From: Salinibacterium sp. G-O1
GTDB taxonomy: Bacteria > Actinomycetota > Actinomycetes > Actinomycetales > Microbacteriaceae
Direction: 5' to 3'
DNA length: 64,000 nt
Assembly (NCBI RefSeq): GCF_030063305.1
Contig: NZ_JASISV010000004.1
Coordinates: 245,237 to 309,236, forward strand
Every line of letters begins with the position of its first letter. Positions within the stretch are counted from its first letter, which is position 1. Shown here piece by piece: positions 57,800 to 64,000 of the stretch. Under the pieces are notes generated by a model. It was given only the letters and a program-made list of their open reading frames with translations. It ran no database searches and was not told where the DNA came from. Both the position numbers and the translations under genes were made by a program.

Positions 57800-60043
57800 T
57801 CACCGCAGGAACTGCGCGACCGAGTCCTCAAGGTAATCGTAGTGGGCGATGATCAGCCCGGGAGAGGGAGCGCCGTCTGCGTCTGCCAGATCGAGGCCGA
57901 CAGCGGTCTGACCCGACTGGGCGACCACGGAGAACGAAACCTGCGCGATTCCGTCGACAAAATTGACCGCTTGCGTCGAGCCGTCCGGCAGTCTCATCGT
58001 CACGACAAAGCCATCAGAACCGGGGCTCAGCAACGTCAGGTTCACTGAAACCGGCGTTGGCTCGTCTCGCTCGCTCGTCAGTGTCAGCGTGGATGTCGGA
58101 GCTCCTGCGACATACTCCTTCGTGCCGGAGCCGCTCACGCGCGGTGAGAAGCTGGGCGCTGTGGCTATCGTCACCGGATTCGTCACCGCCGCGGCGATCT
58201 CAGACAACTCACTCTCTGAGTGCTGCGATGCGAGGGATGACCTCAGTTTCTCAAGGTTGAAGAACACATAGGTGCCATTGCTGCTGGCGCTCGGGGTGCC
58301 CACGCTCGTGGTCAGACCGTTTACCAGGTCCGCTCTGTCGGCCTCTGGCAGCCCCGTCAAATCGATGTGAATTCCGGCGAATCCGCTGGCGGCAGCGAGC
58401 GTGGCTATGTCGCCTGGCGAAAGATGCTCGAGCACTTCTGGGTAGTCAGCGCGGGGCCGACCCTTGATGCCGCCCGAACTCCAGCGCAAATCCTTGGAGT
58501 GAAGATAGGGGATAAGGGCGTTTGATCCGAGCACGCCGGTGACGCTGACCGTTTCGGGGAACGGTTGGTACGGCAGCTGGAGGATCGACGACCCGGTGGG
58601 GACTGATCGTTCCACCGACGTGATCCATGCCTGGTCCTCGTCGAATGCTGCCTGTTGCGAGGCGAACGCCGCTCCATAGCTGGCCGGTGTCTGGTCGACG
58701 TACCCGACCCCCACCACAGCGATCGCGACGGCGACGGCTAACGCTCGCGTCACGGGGATGGACCGGATGCGCTTGGTGGCTGCCGTGATGGCGGCATCCA
58801 GCAGCAGCCCGACGGCGGCGAGACAGATCAGAGCGATGAGAATCGACATTCGATTCCACCCGCGAAGCGACGCTGTGACGAATGAGATGATCGTGGACAG
58901 GCCGCCGATCGTACTGAACAGGAACGCCACAAACGTCAGGGCGGCCAGCTGGCCGAGAATCTGGAACCTGGGGGTGCTCGCGATAGAACGCGCGCGCACT
59001 GAACCCCACGCAGAAGCCATGAAGGCGATGATGAGAAACAGGGCGATAAACCCGAAGGCAGCGATGGCGCCCAGGGCCGGCTGCTCAGAGCCGAGTGGGT
59101 ACGTCTGGTCGTACGAGTTTCGAATGTGGGCGAGGAAACCGATGCGGTGGCTCGGCCACGGCAGGATCAACTGCGACAGTTTGAGGGCAAAGATCTCGGC
59201 CTCAGCATTGTTGCGCTCGAATCCGCCCGGGTTATCCCCGGCGATCTGTGCGTAGATGATGTCGGGTGCCATGTTGATGAGCATGACCATGGCGGTCACC
59301 ACACCCACAACGGCCGCGCCCCAGAAACGCTTCCACTGGCCGGAGCCGACCAGCCTCACGAGTCCGCTGAAAGCCAGCAGGATCAAAAAGAAAACCGCGT
59401 AGTACGACTGTGCCGTGCCGGTGAGGGCGGCGATGGCGAGGGTTCCCAGGCTCTTCGGAGTCGCCCACCGAAGAAGGCGCGGGCCGGTGGCCCTGAGCGC
59501 CCACAAAGCCTCACCCCGGATGGCGGAGATGACAAGCGCAAGCGCGAAGGGAATGACGTAGTACGACGACAGCCACAGATGGCTCTCGCCGCGAAGGAAA
59601 TGGTAGGGGCTGATCGCGAACACAACGCCGAGTGCCAGGGCAATGGCGCGTGACATTCCGAGGCGCCTGAAGAGCCACAGGGCGGCAACGGCGGCGAGCG
59701 GGAAACCGATGATGAAGTAGACGTTCATCGCGACGGCCCAGTCGTGGGTGAAGAGCGACAACACCTTTGCGGCGATGAAGTGCAGATTGTCGGCGGTGGG
59801 GAAGTCGTTGTACGTCTGCCCGAACGGTGCCCCGAGAAGCCGCTGGTATTCGTACCAGCCCGTTTCGATGACGGTCTTGAAGTGCGCGCCCGTCGGGAGG
59901 GCGTCGCCCGAGTAGGTCAGCGGAACGTCAATCCTGGCTTTCCACAATTGCAGAGCCCAGAACGTCACGAATGTCGTGACAGCGAACGTCAAAACGTACA
60001 GAAGCCGATCAGCGCGATGCCACTCCTTACGCAACCACCTCAC
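57800..60043 (-). CDS. Large multi-span membrane protein, possible GT-C-type glycosyltransferase
   Basis: 747 aa. About eleven hydrophobic segments fill residues 15-470; the last 280 residues are hydrophilic and probably extracellular, ending in a beta-rich segment. Early acidic residues (TYSGDALPTG and YNDFPTADN) lie in the first extracellular loop, where GT-C enzymes keep their catalytic Asp. The architecture fits actinobacterial cell-wall glycan transferases using lipid-linked donors, but no named family is certain. GTG start overlapping the upstream GT2 stop by 4 bp. Membrane topology is firm, function is inferred. Confidence 0.8.
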   Translation of the reverse strand: MRWLRKEWHRADRLLYVLTFAVTTFVTFWALQLWKARIDVPLTYSGDALPTGAHFKTVIETGWYEYQRLLGAPFGQTYNDFPTADNLHFIAAKVLSLFTHDWAVAMNVYFIIGFPLAAVAALWLFRRLGMSRAIALALGVVFAISPYHFLRGESHLWLSSYYVIPFALALVISAIRGEALWALRATGPRLLRWATPKSLGTLAIAALTGTAQSYYAVFFLILLAFSGLVRLVGSGQWKRFWGAAVVGVVTAMVMLINMAPDIIYAQIAGDNPGGFERNNAEAEIFALKLSQLILPWPSHRIGFLAHIRNSYDQTYPLGSEQPALGAIAAFGFIALFLIIAFMASAWGSVRARSIASTPRFQILGQLAALTFVAFLFSTIGGLSTIISFVTASLRGWNRMSILIALICLAAVGLLLDAAITAATKRIRSIPVTRALAVAVAIAVVGVGYVDQTPASYGAAFASQQAAFDEDQAWITSVERSVPTGSSILQLPYQPFPETVSVTGVLGSNALIPYLHSKDLRWSSGGIKGRPRADYPEVLEHLSPGDIATLAAASGFAGIHIDLTGLPEADRADLVNGLTTSVGTPSASSNGTYVFFNLEKLRSSLASQHSESELSEIAAAVTNPVTIATAPSFSPRVSGSGTKEYVAGAPTSTLTLTSERDEPTPVSVNLTLLSPGSDGFVVTMRLPDGSTQAVNFVDGIAQVSFSVVAQSGQTAVGLDLADADGAPSPGLIIAHYDYLEDSVAQFLR

Positions 60044-60885
60044 GACGCCGCTCGTTCGCTGGCCTTCATTCGTCTCCGGAGAACGATGTAGGCGGCTCGT
60101 CTAAGCGCTGCCATCCCGAGCGCCGCGAGGTTACCGCGCCGAAGGTCGGCCCGTGAGATCACCGAATGCTGGGCGAACAACCAGGTGTGGAATCCTGCGG
60201 CCTGGGATGCCTGGCTGCGCGCCAGCCTGACGCTCCACTGGCTGTCTGACACGCGGAAGCTGGCGAGGGGCTCGTTGATTGCCACGAGATCTCCCTCGAG
60301 CAGGACGCGCACGTACGTTGCCTCATCGATGAGGTACGGGTACGACGAATCCCACCATCCGACCCTTTTCAGGACGTCGGTGTGAAGCATCACACAGGCG
60401 GGTTCGCCGAACAGGTTGGTGCCACTGATCACAGTATTTCGGATCGCGGTTGCGCCGGAAACGAGCCCGGTCATGCCGCCCAACCCGCGGTTTCTAATAA
60501 TGGGGCGATCGTTCGCATCAACGATGTCGCGCGACACCGCCGACAGGGTCGACGATGGGTTCTTGTCCAGAGCGGCGACCTGCCGCTCGATGAGGGTCGG
60601 CGCGATGAGGTCATCGCCGCACACCAATTTGAGGTATTTCTCGGTTGCTTCCTGGCTGACCCGGTTCCAGTTGCGCAGGGCGCCGCCGCCAGCCTCAGTC
60701 TGAAGCAGGGTGACCCTGTCGTCAGCGGCGTACTTTTGCAGCAATTGCCAGGTGGAGTCGGTCGACGCGTGATCGGCGACGATGATCTCAAGGTCCGTGT
60801 GGGTCTGCGCGAGAATCGAGTCCATGGTGCGCTCGATGTATTCGGCATTGTTGTAAGCGGGGACGACCACTGACACGCGGGTCAC
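60040..60885 (-). CDS. GT2 family glycosyltransferase
   Basis: 281 aa. VSVVVPAYNNAEYIERTMDS and DLEIIVADHASTDSTW are the nucleotide-sugar blocks, KLVCGDDLIAPTLIER has the DxD-like motif. The C-terminus is basic (LRRRMKASERAAS). First gene of the minus-strand run 60885-55806. GATGGT lies 6 nt before the GTG start, a near-match to the leaderless box. Acceptor and donor unknown. Confidence 0.87.
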   Translation of the reverse strand: MTRVSVVVPAYNNAEYIERTMDSILAQTHTDLEIIVADHASTDSTWQLLQKYAADDRVTLLQTEAGGGALRNWNRVSQEATEKYLKLVCGDDLIAPTLIERQVAALDKNPSSTLSAVSRDIVDANDRPIIRNRGLGGMTGLVSGATAIRNTVISGTNLFGEPACVMLHTDVLKRVGWWDSSYPYLIDEATYVRVLLEGDLVAINEPLASFRVSDSQWSVRLARSQASQAAGFHTWLFAQHSVISRADLRRGNLAALGMAALRRAAYIVLRRRMKASERAAS

Positions 60886-61049
60886 TGGCTGACCATCCGG
60901 TGCTGGGCTAATTTCGTCACAGTTGTCCTTATCGTGGTGATGCTTTCATGCCTTAGCGAGTCTACCTACGGCTAGTCCACGCGGCTGGGAGGTGGTCGCA
61001 GGGCTAGTAGCTAGGATTATGTGCGCCACACGATCACGGAGGTAGAGGC

Positions 61050-61532
61050 TTGGCTGATGCCCCGCACGAAGAAGCGACCAGGCCCACCGGGCTGGTTGGC
61101 TTAATCAAGCGACTCATCAACGACCAGAGGGTGAGATACCTCATTGTCGGCGGGTTCAACACCGGGCTGGGCTATGGCTGGTTCGTCGTCTTCCAACTTC
61201 TACTTGGCCGGCACATCGGCTATTTTGCGACTCTCTACATGGCGTACGGTGCCGCGACGATCATCGCGTTTCTGCTCCACCGTCATTTCACATTCAGGGC
61301 GAGCGGATCAGGCAACATCCTGATCGACTTCATCAGGTTTCAGGGCGTTTACGTCGTGGCTCTGGCAATCAACACCATCGCGCTTCCCATCCTTGTCGAA
61401 CTCGCCCACATCCCCGTATTGCTCGCGCAGGCACTCATCGTGATCCTGACAACACTGGTGAGCTACTTCGGTCACAAGTTCTTCTCGTTCAGGCGCAGGA
61501 ACGACGTCGCCCCGACGACAACCGAAGTTTGA
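61050..61532 (+). CDS. GtrA family membrane protein
   Basis: 160 aa with four spans. RYLIVGGFNTGLGYGWFVVF and IIAFLLHRHFTFR are the two conserved GtrA blocks, and SYFGHKFFSFRRR is the last. TTG start behind GGAGGTAGAGG. Probably the flippase-like partner of the DPM1-like GT2 enzyme at 56762. Isolated on the plus strand, convergent with the dehydratase-like gene (21-bp gap). Confidence 0.89.
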   Translation: MADAPHEEATRPTGLVGLIKRLINDQRVRYLIVGGFNTGLGYGWFVVFQLLLGRHIGYFATLYMAYGAATIIAFLLHRHFTFRASGSGNILIDFIRFQGVYVVALAINTIALPILVELAHIPVLLAQALIVILTTLVSYFGHKFFSFRRRNDVAPTTTEV

Positions 61533-61553
61533 CGCTAAGGCCCCAGGCGCCAC

Positions 61554-62519
61554 CTAGGCCAGAGCGGCTACGTCTGCCTCGACCATTCGCGCCACAAGCT
61601 CGGTGAAAGTCACGCTCGGGTTCCATCCGAGCACCGATCGAGCCTTGCTCGCGTCGCCGAGCATCCTGTTGATTTCTGATGGCCGAACGAACTCGGGATT
61701 GATCGAGACCAGCGGCTGCCAGTCTTCGATGCCCACCGCTGTGAATGCCGCGTCCACGAATTCGTGAACGCTGTGACTCTCGCCGGTCGCGACGATGTAG
61801 TCGTCGCCTGTCCCGAATCGGGTTGCCCGCATGATGGCGTCAACGTAGTCCGGTGCCCAGCCCCAGTCGCGCTCGACGTCGAGATTGCCCAGCTCGAGGG
61901 AGTCCTGCTGGCCCGCCGCGATGCGCGCCGCCGCGGCAGTGATCTTTCGGGTGACGAACGCCTCAGGTCGTCGGGGAGATTCATGGTTGTAGAGGATGCA
62001 GCTGGAGACGTGGAGTCCACGCGCCCGATAGATACCCACCATGGTGTGGGCGTAGGCCTTCGCGGCGCCGTACGGCGACTCCGGCGCGATGGTGGTCGAT
62101 TCGGTCTGAGGAGAGTCGACGGGAGTTCCGAAGATCTCGGCGCTCGACGCCTGGAACACCCTGACCTCACTGCCGGTCTTCTCCCGCAGGGCGAGTGCGG
62201 CATCCAGAATCCCGGCAACGGCGACTCCGGTGACGATGCCGGTGGCGACGGGCATCTTCCACGACTGCGCTACCGAGCTGATTCCGGCGAGGTTGTAGAT
62301 TTCGTCGGGGGCGAGATCGGCGATCAGGCCGGCCAACCCAGCGGAATCAGCGAGGTCTCCCTCGTGAAAGGTGATTTCGGGATGACGTTCGACGAGTGTG
62401 CGAGCATCGTCGTCCCATGCCCTGATCAGTCCGTGGATCTCAGCGCCCTCGTCGGCAAGGCGATCCGCGAGATAACTGCCGTCCTGGCCAGCGATCCCCG
62501 TGATGAACGCCCGAGTCAT
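61554..62519 (-). CDS. GDP-mannose 4,6-dehydratase-like SDR (paralogue 2)
   Basis: 321 aa extended SDR. ITGIAGQDGSYLADRLADEG binds NADP, VFQASSAEIFGTP carries the Ser/Glu residues, SPYGAAKAYAHTMV the Tyr-x3-Lys, and RDWGWAPDYVDAIM the GMD-type block. The R-x-D-W-G-W-A motif is shared with the next gene (RDWGFAGDYV). It begins 3 bp after that gene ends. A reductase role (GDP-rhamnose or fucose type) is possible but the active-site blocks look more like a dehydratase. Confidence 0.87.
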   Translation of the reverse strand: MTRAFITGIAGQDGSYLADRLADEGAEIHGLIRAWDDDARTLVERHPEITFHEGDLADSAGLAGLIADLAPDEIYNLAGISSVAQSWKMPVATGIVTGVAVAGILDAALALREKTGSEVRVFQASSAEIFGTPVDSPQTESTTIAPESPYGAAKAYAHTMVGIYRARGLHVSSCILYNHESPRRPEAFVTRKITAAAARIAAGQQDSLELGNLDVERDWGWAPDYVDAIMRATRFGTGDDYIVATGESHSVHEFVDAAFTAVGIEDWQPLVSINPEFVRPSEINRMLGDASKARSVLGWNPSVTFTELVARMVEADVAALA

Positions 62520-62522
62520 CGC

Positions 62523-63509
62523 TTAGAGTCGCGCAATCGACTTCTGCTCGGCGAGGTCGTTTTCGACCATCATCTTGACGAGGGTCGGGAAGTCTACGGT
62601 CGGCTTCCAGCCGAGAACCTCGCGCGCCTTGGTCGAGTCGCCGATGAGAAGGTCGACCTCGGCGGGGCGCAGGAAGCGGGGGTCGAGCTTGACGAGGGGC
62701 TCCCAGTCGCTGATGCCGACCTCGTTGAACGCAACATCGAGAAGTTCGCGAATCGAGTGCGTCTCGTTCGTTGAGATGACGTAGTCGTCAGCGACCTCCT
62801 GCTGCAGCATGAGCCACATTGCCTCGACGTAGTCTCCGGCGAAGCCCCAGTCGCGCTGCGAGTCCAGGTTGCCCATGGAGATCGACTCCTGCAGGCCAAG
62901 TGAGATACGGGCGACGGCCTGGGTGACCTTGCGAGTGACGAACTCGGGACCGCGGCGTGGTGACTCGTGGTTGAACAGGATTCCGCTCGAGGCGTGCATG
63001 CCGTACGACTCGCGGTAGTTGATGGTCATGTAGTGGCCGAAGACCTTGGCTACACCGTACGGTGAGCGCGGCCACAGGAGGGTCTCTTCGCTCTGGGGAA
63101 CCTGCTGCACCTTGCCGAACATCTCAGAGCTGGATGCTTGGTAGAACTTGACCTTGTCGAGGTCGTCGCCGGCGTAGAGGCGCGTGGCCTCGAGCATATT
63201 GAGAACGCCCTTGCCCGTCACGTCTGAGGTGAGCTGTGCGTTCTCCCAGGAGTACGCGACGAAGGAGATGGCGCCGAGGTTGTATACCTCGTCCGGCTGG
63301 GCCACATTCAGGGTGCGCATGAGGCTCGAGAAGTCGGTGAGGTCACCATTGAGGAGCTTTACGCCCGGAACCGTCTTCTCGACGAGTTCGTATTTGGGGT
63401 TGTTCTGGCCACGGATAAGCCCGAAGACCTCGTACCCTTTCGACAGCAGAAGTTCTGACAGGTAGAGACCGTCTTGCCCGGTGACACCGGTGATAAGGGC
63501 GCGCTTCAT
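62523..63509 (-). CDS. gmd: GDP-mannose 4,6-dehydratase
   Basis: Makes GDP-4-keto-6-deoxymannose, 328 aa. ITGVTGQDGLYLSELLL binds NADP, FYQASSSEMFGKVQ and SPYGVAKVFGHYM carry catalytic Ser/Glu and Tyr/Lys, and HESPRRGPEFVTRKV with RDWGFAGDYVEAM are family blocks. Precursor GDP-mannose would come from the guanylyltransferase at 15172. GGAG lies upstream of the ATG. The product could become GDP-rhamnose, fucose or 6-deoxytalose; the matching reductase is not identified. Confidence 0.93.
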   Translation of the reverse strand: MKRALITGVTGQDGLYLSELLLSKGYEVFGLIRGQNNPKYELVEKTVPGVKLLNGDLTDFSSLMRTLNVAQPDEVYNLGAISFVAYSWENAQLTSDVTGKGVLNMLEATRLYAGDDLDKVKFYQASSSEMFGKVQQVPQSEETLLWPRSPYGVAKVFGHYMTINYRESYGMHASSGILFNHESPRRGPEFVTRKVTQAVARISLGLQESISMGNLDSQRDWGFAGDYVEAMWLMLQQEVADDYVISTNETHSIRELLDVAFNEVGISDWEPLVKLDPRFLRPAEVDLLIGDSTKAREVLGWKPTVDFPTLVKMMVENDLAEQKSIARL

Positions 63510-63614
63510 TTTCTTTACTGCTCCACTCCAAGTTGACGCCTCATCCTACACTGGGGTTTTCTCCAGCTTTCAGAGGCAAGGATGGAGATCCGGGAATGAA
63601 ATCTGGAGGTGGAC

Positions 63615-63845
63615 GTGTCATCAACTGAGGCACCTGACACGGCGGCACCGAACGTCTTGGACTCCTGGTTCGTCCAGCTCGCCGCGCCGGACGTGCGCCG
63701 CAGCGCGACCGGGAACGGCGTGCAGGGCATCGTCGGCAAACAGCTCTCCCGCATAAGGACCATCAGAAAGATCGCCGACGACCTCGGCTATGTCGAGACG
63801 GGTCGAATACTGCTCATCGAGGCTCGAAAGGCGCTTGGCCGATGA
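63615..63845 (+). CDS. Small hypothetical protein
   Basis: 76 aa, hydrophilic, no membrane segment. A disordered-looking N-terminus is followed by a basic helical stretch (KQLSRIRTIRKIADDLGYVE and RILLIEARKALGR). The GTG at 63615 has GGAGG 5 nt upstream. The next gene overlaps its stop by 4 bp (ATGA), so the two are coupled. Divergent from gmd. I do not recognise it; the position suggests a surface-glycan-related role. Confidence 0.65.
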   Translation: MSSTEAPDTAAPNVLDSWFVQLAAPDVRRSATGNGVQGIVGKQLSRIRTIRKIADDLGYVETGRILLIEARKALGR

Positions 63846-64000
63846 GCCCTCGTGACCCCGAGACCTTCAGGGCCGCCTTTCGATCACGGGCGCAGACCGC
63901 ACTGCGCGCCATGGATATCGACACAGACGCGGCGACCACGGAGGAAGCTCTCGCCCGCCTGCTGTGTGCGGCCGCGTCGAACTCGCGAGGCCCCGAGGCC
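63842..64000 (+). CDS. 5' end of an unrecognised gene, cut by the window edge
   Basis: The first 53 codons of a gene starting at the ATG that overlaps the preceding stop. The visible part (MSPRDPETFRAAFRSRAQTA and on) is helical and hydrophilic and shows no family motif. Partial at its 3' end. Confidence 0.6.
   Translation, partial: MSPRDPETFRAAFRSRAQTALRAMDIDTDAATTEEALARLLCAAASNSRGPEA

Overview
The window looks like chromosomal DNA of a high-GC actinomycete, most likely family Microbacteriaceae. The evidence is about 64% GC by eye, actinobacterial gene neighbourhoods (sdhCDAB; acyl-CoA carboxylase alpha, beta and small epsilon subunits with Maf and BirA; purK-purE-LCP), trimeric-type purine nucleoside phosphorylase, many 1-8 bp start/stop overlaps, many GTG/TTG starts and many apparently leaderless genes. 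I cannot name the genus. No rRNA, tRNA, CRISPR array, insertion sequence or prophage gene was recognised.

Layout. 1-5.3 kb (minus strand): ABC-2 exporter pair, GNAT acetyltransferase, trpS, exonuclease III, YihY/BrkB membrane protein. 5.4-7.0 kb: PTS enzyme I. 7.2-8.9 kb: an ECF sigma factor fused to a zinc-binding anti-sigma-like segment, hydrophobic stretches and a Gly/Val repeat tail. 8.9-13.8 kb (minus): sdhCDAB followed by an MHS-type transporter, with a DtxR/IdeR-like box upstream. 13.9-16.3 kb: a GDP-mannose-type mannosyltransferase divergent from mannose-1-phosphate guanylyltransferase.

16.4-31.6 kb is a nucleoside uptake and salvage island: two BMP-family lipoproteins, an ABC ATPase and two permeases, cytidine deaminase, thymidine phosphorylase, nucleoside hydrolase, adenosine deaminase, an orphan PTS IIA-IIB pair, a phosphoglucomutase/phosphopentomutase-type enzyme and purine nucleoside phosphorylase. 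It ends with an LpdA-like quinone reductase. Together these genes would import nucleosides and break them down to bases and pentose phosphates.

31.8-43.8 kb: a lone AbiEi-like protein flanked by imperfect direct repeats, then the acyl-CoA carboxylase locus (alpha subunit, Maf, RNA methyltransferase; epsilon, beta, BirA). It is interrupted by a three-gene signalling unit (LuxR-type regulator, histidine kinase, kinase-like membrane protein without catalytic motifs) and by an intergenic region with several tandem hairpins. 43.9-47 kb: purK-purE-LCP ligase.

47-63.5 kb is a cell-surface glycan cluster: glycosyltransferases of GT4 and GT2 type, the complete dTDP-rhamnose pathway (rmlA, B, C, D), a sugar epimerase-like protein, a large multi-membrane-span protein, a GtrA flippase-like protein and two tandem GDP-mannose 4,6-dehydratase-like genes. 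It also carries a secreted trypsin-like protease with C-terminal DUF4214-like repeats. The right edge holds a small unrecognised gene and the 5' end of another.

The points I consider most worth following up are the sigma/anti-sigma fusion, the regulator-kinase-degenerate-kinase triad, the leaderless promoter class (thirteen genes with a TANNNT box 6-8 nt before the start codon), the DtxR-like box at sdh, the tandem hairpins at 39.7-39.9 kb, the PTS IIAB pair without a IIC, and the apparent excess of the word GGATGC/GCATCC.
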